Below are positions 48,375 to 57,655 of a stretch of 64,000 nucleotides of DNA, in pieces. Source of the stretch: Azospirillaceae bacterium (GTDB taxonomy: Bacteria > Pseudomonadota > Alphaproteobacteria > Azospirillales > Azospirillaceae). How positions within the stretch are numbered: position 1 is the first letter of the stretch; each line of letters opens with the position of its first letter. A program made the position numbers and the translations under genes. The notes beneath the pieces are model-generated. The model made no database searches. It worked only from the letters and a program-made list of their open reading frames with translations, and was not told the DNA's origin. The stretch is from contig JARLIO010000055.1 of assembly GCA_031291675.1 (NCBI GenBank), forward strand, positions 1 to 64,000, given 5' to 3'.

Positions 48375-49490
48375 TCAGCCGACCGCTTCGACCAGGATCA
48401 GGCTGAAACCGGAGATGAAGAGCCAGGATGCCGCCCCCAGCAACAGCGGCTTCAGCCCTTTGGCCTTGAGCTTGCGGAAATCGGTTTCCAGCCCCATCGC
48501 CGCCAGGGATACCGACAGCAGGAATGTTGTCAGTTGCACGAGCACGGCCTTGGGTTCAACAGGAATCGTGATGACACTGTTCAGGCCGACCAGGGCGACA
48601 AAGCCGAGAACGAACCAGGGCATCGGCGCCGCACGCCGCGCCGGATCACGGCCGTGATCATGCCCGCGCCGCCGCCGCGCCGCGAGCAAGCCCAGGCTGA
48701 TCACCATCGGGGCCAACATCATCACCCGGCTCAGCTTGGCGATGGTCCCGAACTCGCCAGCCTGCTGGCCATCCTGGAACGTCGCAGCAACGACCTGGGC
48801 GATCTCGTGGATCGATGCGCCCGCCCATAAACCAAAATGATGGGGATCAAGGTGCAGCAGCGCCGGCAGCAGGGGATAGACAAACATCGAGATCGAGCCG
48901 AACACCGTGACGCAAGCCACAGCATAGGCGACATCCTCATCGGGGGCATCGGTCACGGTATTGGTGGCGATAACGGCCGAGGCACCACAGATCGAGGTGC
49001 CGGCGGCGATCAGTTCGGTCAGCTTGCGCTCGACCCCCAGGGCCCGCCCCAGCCATTGGGTAAACAGAAAGGTCGCCGCCAACGTCGCGACGATCGTCGC
49101 GATCCCGGTGCCACCGACTAAAACCACCTGGGCTGCGGTCAATTGCAGCCCCAGCAGAATGATTGCCAGGCGTAAAATGCGCCGGAGGCTGAAGGTCACG
49201 CCCGCCCGGGCGCGGCGCGGCGTACCGATCACATTGTGAAACAGCATGCCGATCACGATCGCCAGGATCATCGGGCTCAGAATTGATACGCCCGGGATCT
49301 CGCGACAGGCGAACGCGACAATGGCGATCATGGTGGTCAAAGCGAGACCCGGCGCGATGCTGTGCGGCACCGGTGCGTGCGCGGAATGCCGGGGGGCCAG
49401 GTCAAACGCCGGCACCCCTACGCCGCCCGTCGCCGCGGCCCCCGCGGCAATCAAATCCGAACTGAGTGGCACTCTTTTTCCATCTGGCAT
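48375..49490 (-). CDS. yeiH: YeiH-family putative sulfate exporter/anion transporter
   Basis: 371 aa from ATG 49490; an open frame extends to 49547. About ten membrane helices. Family marks: [80 protein letters not shown] and [26 protein letters not shown]. The Pfam family is Cons_hypoth698; enterobacterial YeiH responds to sulfite through YeiE. Unlike E. coli, the regulator lies downstream on the same strand. The substrate is unproven. Confidence 0.9.
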   Translation of the reverse strand: MPDGKRVPLSSDLIAAGAAATGGVGVPAFDLAPRHSAHAPVPHSIAPGLALTTMIAIVAFACREIPGVSILSPMILAIVIGMLFHNVIGTPRRARAGVTFSLRRILRLAIILLGLQLTAAQVVLVGGTGIATIVATLAATFLFTQWLGRALGVERKLTELIAAGTSICGASAVIATNTVTDAPDEDVAYAVACVTVFGSISMFVYPLLPALLHLDPHHFGLWAGASIHEIAQVVAATFQDGQQAGEFGTIAKLSRVMMLAPMVISLGLLAARRRRGHDHGRDPARRAAPMPWFVLGFVALVGLNSVITIPVEPKAVLVQLTTFLLSVSLAAMGLETDFRKLKAKGLKPLLLGAASWLFISGFSLILVEAVG

Positions 49491-49613
49491 GATCCAGCAC
49501 CCTGGTGTGTGAAATCCAGGGCAAACTGCGCCGACGCGATCAATCATTCCAACGGATTGTTTTTGTCGTTTTAATCGATTTCATTTGTTGATTGGCCGGG
49601 ATGGCCGACGAAC

Positions 49614-50348
49614 TCAGGAGCCCGGTGCCGCGGCCGACCGTTCCATCCAGTCTGCGGCGAGATGGAGTTGAGCCACGAATCCCTGCTCGCCGGTCCTGGT
49701 GATCCTGAGGGCGCGCGTGTCGGGCAGCCGCGCGATCCAGCCGAGCTCAAGCAGGCGCCCCAGCACCGCCGCGCCCAATTGACCGGCGAGGTGGGGTCGG
49801 CGCTCGCTCCAATCCAGACAGGTCCGGCATAACGGACGATGCCGCGAGCGCGGCGCCGCGTCGAGGTCGATGCCAAAATCGCCGAGGAACTGTCGCCCCT
49901 CATCTGTCACCAGACCGGCACCGTCCGCCAGGATGACATAGCCCTGCGCCGACCAGCCATCCACCAGCGCCAGCGCCAGGCGTCCGGCCAGATGATCGTA
50001 GCAGGTCCGTGCCAGACGCAACGCCTTGTCACGCGGACCGATCGGGTGATGCCGCTTTGGTCCGTCGGCCGCGATCGCCATCAGCGCCTGCATCGCCTGT
50101 GCGATTTCCGGTGTCGCCAGCCGGTAGTAGCGATGACGTCCCTGCCTGGCCATGGCAATCAGCCCGGCATCGGTCAACCGGGCCAGATGCCCGCTCGTGG
50201 TTTGTGCCGTGACGCCGGCAAATTGCGCCAGCTCGCCCGCCGTCAGGGCCAACCCGCCCATCAGCGCCGAGAGGATATTGGCGCGCGCGACGTCCCCGAT
50301 CAGGGCCGCAACCGACGCGATGCTGTTGCCCGAAGCGACATTTGACAT
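49614..50348 (-). CDS. ArsR-family winged-helix regulator
   Basis: 244 aa from ATG 50348 (MSNVASGNSIASVAALIGDVARANILSAL); a frame from 50462 has an atypical Arg-rich head. The ArsR HTH reads GGLALTAGELAQFAGVTAQTTSGHLARLTDAGLIAMARQGRHRYYRLA. A long C-terminal part (CYDHLAGRLALALVDGWSAQGYVILADG, later RTCLDWSERRPHLAGQLGAAVLGRLLELGWI) has a Cys-rich CRTCLDW, matching the longer ArsR proteins linked with electrophile or toxicant response. It is divergent from an EamA exporter, whose gene is its likely target. Confidence 0.88.
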   Translation of the reverse strand: MSNVASGNSIASVAALIGDVARANILSALMGGLALTAGELAQFAGVTAQTTSGHLARLTDAGLIAMARQGRHRYYRLATPEIAQAMQALMAIAADGPKRHHPIGPRDKALRLARTCYDHLAGRLALALVDGWSAQGYVILADGAGLVTDEGRQFLGDFGIDLDAAPRSRHRPLCRTCLDWSERRPHLAGQLGAAVLGRLLELGWIARLPDTRALRITRTGEQGFVAQLHLAADWMERSAAAPGS

Positions 50349-50476
50349 GCCGGCCAGCATAGCCGCACGACGCGCCGCCGTCAGCCTTCGACAGTTCGGC
50401 CGCCGCCGAAACATCGACAGCATGGTTCGCGCTAGAACCCGGGCCTCTTTGATGCCTGGCAAGAAGCGAACCCGAT

Positions 50477-51382
50477 ATGATCATGAAACAGACGAACATC
50501 AAGAAAGAACTGGCGTTGATGCTGGCGCTCTCGACCCTGTGGGGGGCGTCGTACAGCTTCATCAAGATCGGCGTCGAAACGATACCGCCGCTGAGTTTGA
50601 TCGCCGGCCGCACCCTGATCGCCGCTGTCCTCCTGACCGCCATCCTGAAGGTGCGAGGCGTGACACTGCCGAACGGTGCCGCGATCTGGGGGAAATTTCT
50701 GGTCCAGGCCAGCCTCAACAGCGCGATCCCCTTCACGCTGATCGCCTGGGCGGAACAGAGCACGGACGCCGGCATCGCCACGATCCTCAACGCCACGACA
50801 CCGATCTTCGCTTTTCTCCTGACGGCGCTGCTCACACGCCACGATCCGGTCAATCGCCGCAAGCTGTGCGGTGTCGCGACCGGCATTGCCGGAGCGAGCC
50901 TTATTGTCGGCCTGCAGGCGATGGCCGGGGTTGGTCATCAACTCTGGGCGGAACTCGCGATCCTCGCCGCCTCGGGCTGCTATGGCGGCGCGGCGATTTT
51001 CGGGCGGCATTTCCGCGGGCTGGACCCGATGATCCCCGCTACGGGCTCGATTCTGTGCGGCGCGGCACTCCTGGTCCCTGCCAGCCTCGCAATCGATCGG
51101 CCCTGGACGCTGAACCCGTCAGCCGACTCGGTCCTTGCCCTGTTCGCCCTGTCGAGTTTGTCGACCGCATTGGCCTTCGTGATCTATTTCCGCCTGCTCC
51201 AGACGCTGGGCTCGGTCGGCACAACCGCGCAAGCCTATCTGCGCGTCCCGATCGGCGTGGCGATCAGCGTCCTGTTCCTCAGGGAGAGCGTCACACCCGC
51301 GGCGGGGTTCGGCCTTGTCGCGGTTGTCGCCGGGGTCGCGGCAATGACCATCCCGGCCCCCCGCGCCCCGGCCACGCGCTGA
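50477..51382 (+). CDS. EamA/DMT-superfamily transporter
   Basis: 301 aa (ATG 50477, or 50483 two codons later), ten membrane helices as two five-helix halves: LSTLWGASYSFIKIGVETIPPLSLIAGRTLIAA for the first, LWAELAILAASGCYGGAAIFGRHF for the second. It ends GFGLVAVVAGVAAMTI. RhaT/YdcZ-like drug/metabolite carriers export or import amino acids and other small molecules. Its promoter region is shared with the divergent arsR-type gene, which probably represses it. Confidence 0.9.
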   Translation: MIMKQTNIKKELALMLALSTLWGASYSFIKIGVETIPPLSLIAGRTLIAAVLLTAILKVRGVTLPNGAAIWGKFLVQASLNSAIPFTLIAWAEQSTDAGIATILNATTPIFAFLLTALLTRHDPVNRRKLCGVATGIAGASLIVGLQAMAGVGHQLWAELAILAASGCYGGAAIFGRHFRGLDPMIPATGSILCGAALLVPASLAIDRPWTLNPSADSVLALFALSSLSTALAFVIYFRLLQTLGSVGTTAQAYLRVPIGVAISVLFLRESVTPAAGFGLVAVVAGVAAMTIPAPRAPATR

Positions 51383-51421
51383 CCGACCCGTGCCCGAGGA
51401 CCTTCATGGGCGGCCCTTGAT

Positions 51422-51576
51422 GACGAACGGACGCTCATCAAGCGTTTCGTCTGCGCGTTCGAGCCCTTGTGAGCCGGCGCGACACGCTTTGACAAGCGCG
51501 ACGACGCCTTCCTCGCCGACCTCCCGCTCATTGCCGTGCTGATCTGGCCTCACTCACGCGATGCCCTGGCGACCCG
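51422..51576 (+). pseudogene. IS5-type transposase C-terminal remnant
   Basis: The frame beginning at 51422 reads DERTLIKRFVCAFEPL, a stop, then AGATRFDKRDDAFLADLPLIAVLIW. The phrase TRFDKR-DAFLA-L-L-AV-IW is the C-terminal block of IS5-family transposases (IS427 group). Nothing else of the element survives, and no terminal inverted repeats were found, so it is an old scar. Confidence 0.6.
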
Positions 51577-51640
51577 TGGCGGAAATTCCGCGCCATCCGT
51601 ACCCGACATCGACAAAGGACTGAAGTTTCCGCAATCGTCT

Positions 51641-54577
51641 TCACGGCTCCCAGGGCCAGTAATGTTGTTGGCAGCGGTTGTCGTTGTAGAAAGCATAGGA
51701 TGCGGTGCGATCGAGGATCAGGTGATCGCGTTCCGCCCGGCTGATTGCGGCCAGAGCCGCCTGCAATCCGGCGTGAAGGCTTTCGGGAGCCGTGTCGCTG
51801 ACCGGGGCCGTGCCACTGAGGAAATCGAGCTGGCGATAAGCGTCAAGAACCATTGCCGTGCCCGGTTCCAGACGACAGGCGGGGTGATCGGGATCATCCC
51901 GCTTCAGCACCGCCAGCAGTGCCGCGGCCAGTTCAACATCACTGCTGGGTGTGTCGAAATAGCATTTCCGGTGATTGAGCGCGATATCCACCAGCCGGGC
52001 GATCCGGTCGGCCGGGCAATCGCGCAACAGCGTCGCGATCCCGGCGGCGGTTCGCGGCAGATACCAGGCGCGGAGATCCTCGATCTCAACGGCGACGCTG
52101 GCCGTGGTGCGTGGTTCGGGATAATTGAGATATTCGCCCAGCGTCATTTCCAGGGTGTCGACCGTGAAGCCGGGAAAGGCGCGCATCTTGAATTCGGTGT
52201 CACTGGCGCCGCGAAAGCTGCCGTCATACCAGCCGAAGCGATCATGCAGTGTCCGGCGGTACAGCCCCGGAACGTGGCCGACATAGGTGGTGTCGACCAG
52301 CATGAAATCGGCATCGACGGTCTTGCGGTCATAGGCCATCAGGTCATCGGTAAAACGGCCCGCGGCATCGGTGCGAACCACGACGGCGCTGGCCTGGACC
52401 CAATCGACCGACGGCGCCGCGTCCAGGGCATCGGCCAGGATCGCCAACGCATCGGGGCGCAAGGTCTCGTCGGCGCCCAGAAAGATGAGATAAGGCGCGC
52501 GGGAAGCGGCAATGCCCCGGTTCCAGGCCTGGGGTATCGTCTCCCGCTCGGCGGTGCGCAGATAGAGGCACTGCGGCAGCGCCGCCGCTTCGATTGGCGC
52601 CCACTCATCGCGCGGTGAGGCGCTGTCGATGAAGATGATCTCGACCTCGCCGCGCCCGATCAGGGTTTGTCGCCGCAACAGCTCAAGGAACCGCGGCATC
52701 TTGGCCGCGGCGTCGTAAAGTGAAACGATCAGGGCAACCCGAGGCGCCGCGTTGGTCCGCCTGTCGATCACGCGTTCGAACGCGACCGGTGCCAACGTCT
52801 GACAGCGGGCGCGGGCCTGGTCCAGGAAATCGGCGCAACGCGCTGGCGCAGCAACAGCATCTCCGTAGAGGGCTTCGACCGCCGCGGCTTCGTTCATCAT
52901 GCCGTGTTGCCGAAGCACGCCGGCAATTGTGAGGCACCGGTCGAAGAGATCCGCGCCGGCCAAGCGCATCACGCGCAGATCGTAGGCCGCACCCAGCAGG
53001 CCCTTGCCGTCAAGATAGGCCAGGCGTCCCAATTCATGAAAGATGCGACCACGGTCCAGCCGGCGTTGCAGCGCCTCGTACAGGATCTTTCGTTTGACCG
53101 CACGGGCCGCCGCGTCCGTCTCCGGGGCCTCGCGATAGAGCCGGTAATGGTCACACAGCAACGCGATCCCATCGCGGAATTGTTTTTCCAGCGCGGCGGA
53201 TTGCGGGATCTGCGCCAAAGCCCGCGCCGCCACGGGGCGAGGATCGGTCGGTTGAGAGTCGCGGGGTTGATAGCGAAAAGAGAATGTCGACGCGGGCGTT
53301 GTGGCGGCAGCCGGTCCAGGCACCGTCTCGCGCAGGCAAAACTGTCCGATTTCCAGCAACCGGGCCAACAGAGGTTTCGTCGCGGCAATCACCGGGGCGC
53401 GATCTGTCGAACGGCGCGATGGGCTTTGATAGATTTCAGCGAGGGATGGACCATCGATAATCGGTGTACGGGTTTGCAGATGCTCGACCAATTGGGCGCG
53501 ATGATCGTCATAACCGTCCAGCAACCGTTGCAGATCATCGGTCGCCGCCGGGGGATCGGTCGGATCGATCATGAGCCAGGGCAGTCCCGGCAGGCTGTCG
53601 GACAGGAAGCGGATGACACCGGCGAAGCGGCTGATCGCCGTCGGGCAACCGCACAGCAGGCTCTCGAGCGCTCCCAGATTGAGGCTGTCATAGGTCGACG
53701 GAACGACGACAATGTTGCGGGCGGCGAAATCGACCCGCAACTCGGGCCACGACTTCTGATTCACCAAGGTGCAATCGATCTTGCGATTCGCCAGCATCCG
53801 GCCAAGAGTGACATTGCTTCTGCCGTCTGGGCCAACGTCCGCATCGTTGCCCGCCAATACCGCCGCGCGATAGCCAGACCGCGGCAACCACCACAGCATT
53901 TCCAGGTACAGGTGCGCCCCCTTCCAACGTTCCTTTCGCGCGGCAAACAACAAACCCGGGGGTTCCGCCGCGGGCGCGGGCCGGCTGGGGCTGAGGCGGC
54001 GTAAGTAATCCAGGCGCAGCGGATTGAGATAATAACCGCCGGTCCCGTTGGCCGCAGCCCGCGCCTCAATAAAGGTGCGGCTGATGCCATAGCGGATATC
54101 GACCACCTGATAGAGGGCGTTTTCCAACTGAGCGCCCTCCTCGATCGATTGGGCGATTTCCGGCGGCGGAGTCCCGGACCAGTTGAGCCAAACCGACATC
54201 GTCATCGGTCCGTGCATCGACAACACAAGCCGATCATAGGAAATTCCAAACAGGTCGAGCGCGCCAAACAGATACAGTCCAAACGTATAATAGTCAGGCA
54301 GATCGACGATGTCGAAATGCTGACCTTCAAAGGTCGCCGCCAAATCAAGGAACACCATCTGCTGAAGAGCGGACGCCTGACGCCGGATCAAGGAGTCGTC
54401 ACAAACACAGCGCCGCGGCGACACGACGGGATGGGCATTGGGCGGGACATCGCCCATGGGTTCCGTCTGGACGAAATAAAAATCGATGTCCGGATTGGAA
54501 GCCGCCAGCGATCGGTAGAAACTCTCGCCACCGCCGACACCGGTCATAAAATCCCTGGCCGCCAGAAGGACTCTCAT
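51641..54577 (-). CDS. Two-domain glycosyltransferase (GT4-like plus GT2)
   Basis: 978 aa from ATG 54577 (GGGGGCAGG before it). Residues 1-400: GT4-like fold with the glycine-rich start LLAARDFMTGVGGGESFYRSL, GLLFAARKERWKGAHLYLEML and VVPSTYDSLNLGALESLLCGCPTAISRFAGV (donor-site Glu). Residues ~450-640 are a helical linker (FRDGIALLCDHYRLYREAPE ...). Residues ~640-900: GT2 domain with VALIVSLYDAAAKMPRFLELLRRQTL, EIIFIDSASPRDEW, AWNRGIAASRAPYLIFLGADETL (DxD replaced by GADE) and RTLHDRFGWYDGSFRGASDTEFKMRA. It is probably a polysaccharide or glycan-chain polymer enzyme working in the cytoplasm. An AT-rich region lies upstream. Confidence 0.85.
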   Translation of the reverse strand: MRVLLAARDFMTGVGGGESFYRSLAASNPDIDFYFVQTEPMGDVPPNAHPVVSPRRCVCDDSLIRRQASALQQMVFLDLAATFEGQHFDIVDLPDYYTFGLYLFGALDLFGISYDRLVLSMHGPMTMSVWLNWSGTPPPEIAQSIEEGAQLENALYQVVDIRYGISRTFIEARAAANGTGGYYLNPLRLDYLRRLSPSRPAPAAEPPGLLFAARKERWKGAHLYLEMLWWLPRSGYRAAVLAGNDADVGPDGRSNVTLGRMLANRKIDCTLVNQKSWPELRVDFAARNIVVVPSTYDSLNLGALESLLCGCPTAISRFAGVIRFLSDSLPGLPWLMIDPTDPPAATDDLQRLLDGYDDHRAQLVEHLQTRTPIIDGPSLAEIYQSPSRRSTDRAPVIAATKPLLARLLEIGQFCLRETVPGPAAATTPASTFSFRYQPRDSQPTDPRPVAARALAQIPQSAALEKQFRDGIALLCDHYRLYREAPETDAAARAVKRKILYEALQRRLDRGRIFHELGRLAYLDGKGLLGAAYDLRVMRLAGADLFDRCLTIAGVLRQHGMMNEAAAVEALYGDAVAAPARCADFLDQARARCQTLAPVAFERVIDRRTNAAPRVALIVSLYDAAAKMPRFLELLRRQTLIGRGEVEIIFIDSASPRDEWAPIEAAALPQCLYLRTAERETIPQAWNRGIAASRAPYLIFLGADETLRPDALAILADALDAAPSVDWVQASAVVVRTDAAGRFTDDLMAYDRKTVDADFMLVDTTYVGHVPGLYRRTLHDRFGWYDGSFRGASDTEFKMRAFPGFTVDTLEMTLGEYLNYPEPRTTASVAVEIEDLRAWYLPRTAAGIATLLRDCPADRIARLVDIALNHRKCYFDTPSSDVELAAALLAVLKRDDPDHPACRLEPGTAMVLDAYRQLDFLSGTAPVSDTAPESLHAGLQAALAAISRAERDHLILDRTASYAFYNDNRCQQHYWPWEP

Positions 54578-54995
54578 CCTGCCCCCATCGCCATGATCTC
54601 TCCGAGGCATGCAGCCGGCATTTTCCGAAAGGCTTCAGGCCCTGGCGACGTCGCCAAGGCCATCCAAGAACTCTCCGGAATGAACCATCAGAAGTCAAGC
54701 CACGGCGCAATACATCGTTATTTCTCTCAAAAACTGATTTATCAGTCAAAAAAATCACATTGTATGGTTGTATATGGCAATGAATGCTCTGATTTTTTTC
54801 GCCCCTCGACAGGGTCAACGGAGACCTTCATCAACATCCTCTTCCTTCGGGGTTCCGATGAAGCGCTCCGCATTGGCGGTGTTGTCGGGTTCGTCGACCC
54901 GATTCATGTGGGAACGGTCCCGTCCCGGTGAGCACGACGCCACAGGCTCCTGGTGCCGGTTCCTATTCAACCCGATAAGAAACGTCGCCACCGGC
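54578..54995. other. AT-rich intergenic region with an inverted repeat
   Basis: About 418 bases with no supported gene. The part 54690-54800 is far poorer in G+C (near 30 percent by eye) than the window. It contains the inverted repeat ACTGAT-TT-ATCAGT at 54733-54746. It is probably the promoter of the glycosyltransferase gene, with the low G+C suggesting transfer or a nucleoid-protein-controlled promoter. The rest (54830-54995) is spacer. Confidence 0.5.
54733..54746. promoter_or_regulatory. Candidate operator before the large glycosyltransferase gene
   Basis: Perfect 6-base arms ACTGAT and ATCAGT with a 2-base spacer, 156 bases upstream of the start, inside the AT-rich region. No regulator is encoded next to it. 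Confidence 0.35.
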
Positions 54996-55616
54996 TCAGG
55001 CGGCGATGCTGATCGGCAGCATCAGGAACACGGCCCCGGTAATGCCGACCTGGAGCAGATTAAAGACCATCAGCAAGGCGCCAGCGCGCAGCAGCGGTTG
55101 CTCCCACCAGCCCCCCCAATACCGCGCGACCTGGCGCAGCAGCAGGACCGAGACCATCGCCACCAGCATGAACAGAGCGACCCGCGTTGCCGGGTTTTGC
55201 AGGATCAGTTCGAGAGCGTGGAGTTCGAAGGAGCGGCCGATCGGTTTCATGCGAAATCGAAAGCGCAACAGCCCCGAAATGATCAGTCCGGAAAAGGCCG
55301 CGAGTTCGGTCGCGGCCGCGGCGACGAACAGCGGAAAGGCGCTGTCGACCTTCTCCAGCCCGGCGAGTTCACGGTCAATGTCGCGGCGCATTGCCGCCAG
55401 TTTTCGCCGAAGGCCCGGGTAGGGCGCGGTATCCGACGAGGCGACCAGATCCTGCACCTGACGCCGTCGTTCCAGCAATTCGCAATAATAAAGGTTGGCC
55501 TGAATCCGGTATCGGCGCGAGATGCTGCGCGCAAAGGGGAGCAGGACCGAGAGCGCCGGGCCGATCGATGTCAGCAGGCCCGCATGGCTGAAGCTTGTGA
55601 TCTCCAACTCGCTCAT
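54996..55616 (-). CDS. Membrane protein of unknown function
   Basis: 206 aa from ATG 55616, preceded by GGGGGAGC; the open frame to 55709 is not typical. It has a membrane segment near the start (SFSHAGLLTSIGPALSVLLPFARSI), a charged helical middle (YRIQANLYYCELLERRRQVQDLV ... LRRKLAAMRRDIDRELAGLEK), two segments around FPLFVAAAATELAAFSGLIISGLLRF and VALFMLVAMVSVLLLR, and one at the end (AGALLMVFNLLQVGITGAVFLMLPISIA). It could belong to a DUF2721-like group, but I cannot confirm this. It is transcribed after the TonB-like gene by 155 bases; the context says nothing firm. Confidence 0.65.
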   Translation of the reverse strand: MSELEITSFSHAGLLTSIGPALSVLLPFARSISRRYRIQANLYYCELLERRRQVQDLVASSDTAPYPGLRRKLAAMRRDIDRELAGLEKVDSAFPLFVAAAATELAAFSGLIISGLLRFRFRMKPIGRSFELHALELILQNPATRVALFMLVAMVSVLLLRQVARYWGGWWEQPLLRAGALLMVFNLLQVGITGAVFLMLPISIAA

Positions 55617-55771
55617 CGACACAGCTCCCCCAAGCGCCGCCAGGCACCGACGACCAGCGCGCCGCATTGTGCGCTGGTTGCCCGGTCGTCTCAACCAACA
55701 GCTCGGCATCCCCGGGGTCGTTATTGCGCGGATCTCGGGGCCCCCGCCGATCCGTGGGTGCGCTCCCGGCC

Positions 55772-56881
55772 TCAGAACGGGGCGATGTTGACGGTGAGAA
55801 CGATTTCGACGACCGTGCCGGCGAGATCAGGCGGCGGGGGCGGAAACGGCGTACTATGCTGGATCATGGTAATACCGGCCTGATCGAGCAGATCGGTGCC
55901 TGACGATCGTTCCAGTTGCAACCCCACCAGGCGCCCGCTGCGATCGATTTTGATGACATATTGGGCGATCCCGGTCAGACCCAAGGGCCGGGCCCGGTCC
56001 GGATAGACCCGATTGCGCAGAATGTCGTCGCGGAGCGCATTGAGGTAGCGGTCGCCACCACCCTCGCCCGGCGCCTGATCGTCGAACGGATCCGGTTGTG
56101 ACCTGGGATGCGGCGTTGCCGTCACCGGCCGCGCCGTCGATGTCGGGTGCGGCACCCGAGCTGCCGCCGCGGCACGGGCCGGCGGCCGTGACGGCACGGG
56201 TGGCGGCACCGCCGCAGGTGGCGCCGGAACCGCAACCGGTACCGGGGCTGGCGTTGGCGCCGCGGGGGCCGGCACGGCCGGGGCATCGGCGCTATCGGTC
56301 TGGGCCGGTTGCGGCGGTGGCGGCGTTTCCGGCGCCGGGGCGGCGGGGGGGCGTTGCACCGGGACGGTAACCCCGGCCGGCGGGGCGGCGGGCGGGGTTA
56401 CCGGCGCCGGCGGGACCATGGCGGGTGGAAGCTCGGCGATATCCGGCGACACCGATGCCAATGTTGGCGCCGGCACCGGGGGCTCGGGCGGCGGCGCACC
56501 CGGATCGCGCGGTGCCGGTGCGACAACATCGGGAACCGGGCCGGGACGACGATCGGGATCCCCGCCGGAATGACGGGCCGGCTGGGGCGGCGCCGGCGGT
56601 TCCGGCTTCCGGGTTGCGACCGGCGCGGCGGGAGCCTGGGGCGCCGGCTCGTTGACAATTTCGACCGGGAACACCGGCGTTTCCGGCGGCAGCGCCGGGC
56701 TGGCGAGGCGATTCACCAGGAAGAACACCAGCGCGGCGTGCAACAGCAAGGCCGCCACGATCGCGCCGACGACACGCCAGGGCCAGCGCGGATCGCGGGA
56801 TGACGGCGCTTCATCGCTGGGCCCCGCCACCCACAGCGCAGCCGCCGGGGACACAGAAACCGGGGGATCGACGACGCTCAC
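55772..56881 (-). CDS. TonB-like energy-transducing protein
   Basis: 369 aa from GTG 56881, with GAAGGAAGAT before it. N-terminal membrane helix (WRVVGAIVAALLLHAALVFFLVNRL) with the His of the TonB anchor, a long Pro/Ala-rich region of about 200 residues (PAPTLASVSPDIAELPPAMVPPAPVTPP ...) able to span the periplasm, and a C-terminal domain (YLNALRDDILRNRVYPDRARPLGLTGIAQYVIKIDRSGRLVGLQLERSSGTDLLDQAGITMI) with the family's G-x-V-Q-like fold. TonB proteins couple proton-motive force to outer-membrane receptors. No exbB/exbD or receptor gene is nearby, so the partners must be elsewhere. Very high G+C reflects the proline codons. Confidence 0.88.
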   Translation of the reverse strand: MSVVDPPVSVSPAAALWVAGPSDEAPSSRDPRWPWRVVGAIVAALLLHAALVFFLVNRLASPALPPETPVFPVEIVNEPAPQAPAAPVATRKPEPPAPPQPARHSGGDPDRRPGPVPDVVAPAPRDPGAPPPEPPVPAPTLASVSPDIAELPPAMVPPAPVTPPAAPPAGVTVPVQRPPAAPAPETPPPPQPAQTDSADAPAVPAPAAPTPAPVPVAVPAPPAAVPPPVPSRPPARAAAAARVPHPTSTARPVTATPHPRSQPDPFDDQAPGEGGGDRYLNALRDDILRNRVYPDRARPLGLTGIAQYVIKIDRSGRLVGLQLERSSGTDLLDQAGITMIQHSTPFPPPPPDLAGTVVEIVLTVNIAPF

Positions 56882-56960
56882 CAGATCTTCCTTCGTTTGC
56901 CGGCGCAACCGCAGCCTGTCAGGATATCGCCATTCCCCTGTGTCACCACAAGGCTGGCCG

Positions 56961-57644
56961 TCACGGTGCCGCCGAACGGTTCGACACACCGGGGGGTATC
57001 GCGGGCCGGGCATAGCACACGGCGACGTCATGCGCAGCGTCGGCGCACATTAAGGGCGGCGTCGGCGCCGGCATGCCGCTGACCGGCGGCAGCGGCGTCG
57101 CCGCCACACCGGCAGCAACGGCCTGCCAGATTTCGACCTGAACCGGATCGCCGGCACGGTCCGAGGCGGCGGTGTCGGGCGCACCGGCCAGCCGGGCAAT
57201 GGCGCCATAGGCCGCGGTCAGATCGGGGCCCGTGGCACCGTCGGCCCCCATGACCACCGTCGGGGTCAGGCTGCACAGCGACAGCCGGTCCTGGGTCAGG
57301 TTTCGGATCCGCAACTGTCGAAAGACCCCGAGTCCTTCGATCACGATCAGATGCTGGGCCAGGGCCGCCGCCAGCGTCATCGCGGGCCCGGCACCGACCC
57401 GGACCACCGCGTTGCCGAACGCTTCCGGCGCCTGGGACAGCACGGCTCCGGTGGGTGGTGCGGCCTGGGTCTGATCAAGGCAATAGGCGGCGACATCGGC
57501 GAAGCCGCCCGGCGCCATCGTCGAGCAGGCCGGCGCGAGGACCATCCGCTGAAACCCCGCCTGCGCCGGCCCGCTGAACATCGCCAAAAGCGCCAGGCCC
57601 CCGCACAGACGCCACCCGATCACACGGGGAGCCAAGCGACACGC
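56961..57644 (-). CDS. Secreted protein of unknown function
   Basis: About 227 aa from ATG 57644; a TTG at 57659 is possible. Signal peptide (LAPRVIGWRLCGGLALLAMFSGPAQA, cut before GFQRM). The mature part has cysteines at PACSTMAP, YCLDQT, LCSLTP and MCADAAHDVAVCYA, suggesting two or three disulfides, and Ala/Pro/Val-rich segments. No catalytic motif. It lies in tandem between mntR (11 bases upstream) and the TonB-like gene on the same strand, so it could be co-transcribed with mntR. I do not recognise the family. Confidence 0.65.
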   Translation of the reverse strand, partial: ACRLAPRVIGWRLCGGLALLAMFSGPAQAGFQRMVLAPACSTMAPGGFADVAAYCLDQTQAAPPTGAVLSQAPEAFGNAVVRVGAGPAMTLAAALAQHLIVIEGLGVFRQLRIRNLTQDRLSLCSLTPTVVMGADGATGPDLTAAYGAIARLAGAPDTAASDRAGDPVQVEIWQAVAAGVAATPLPPVSGMPAPTPPLMCADAAHDVAVCYARPAIPPGVSNRSAAP

Positions 57645-57655
57645 CATCGCCCGGG

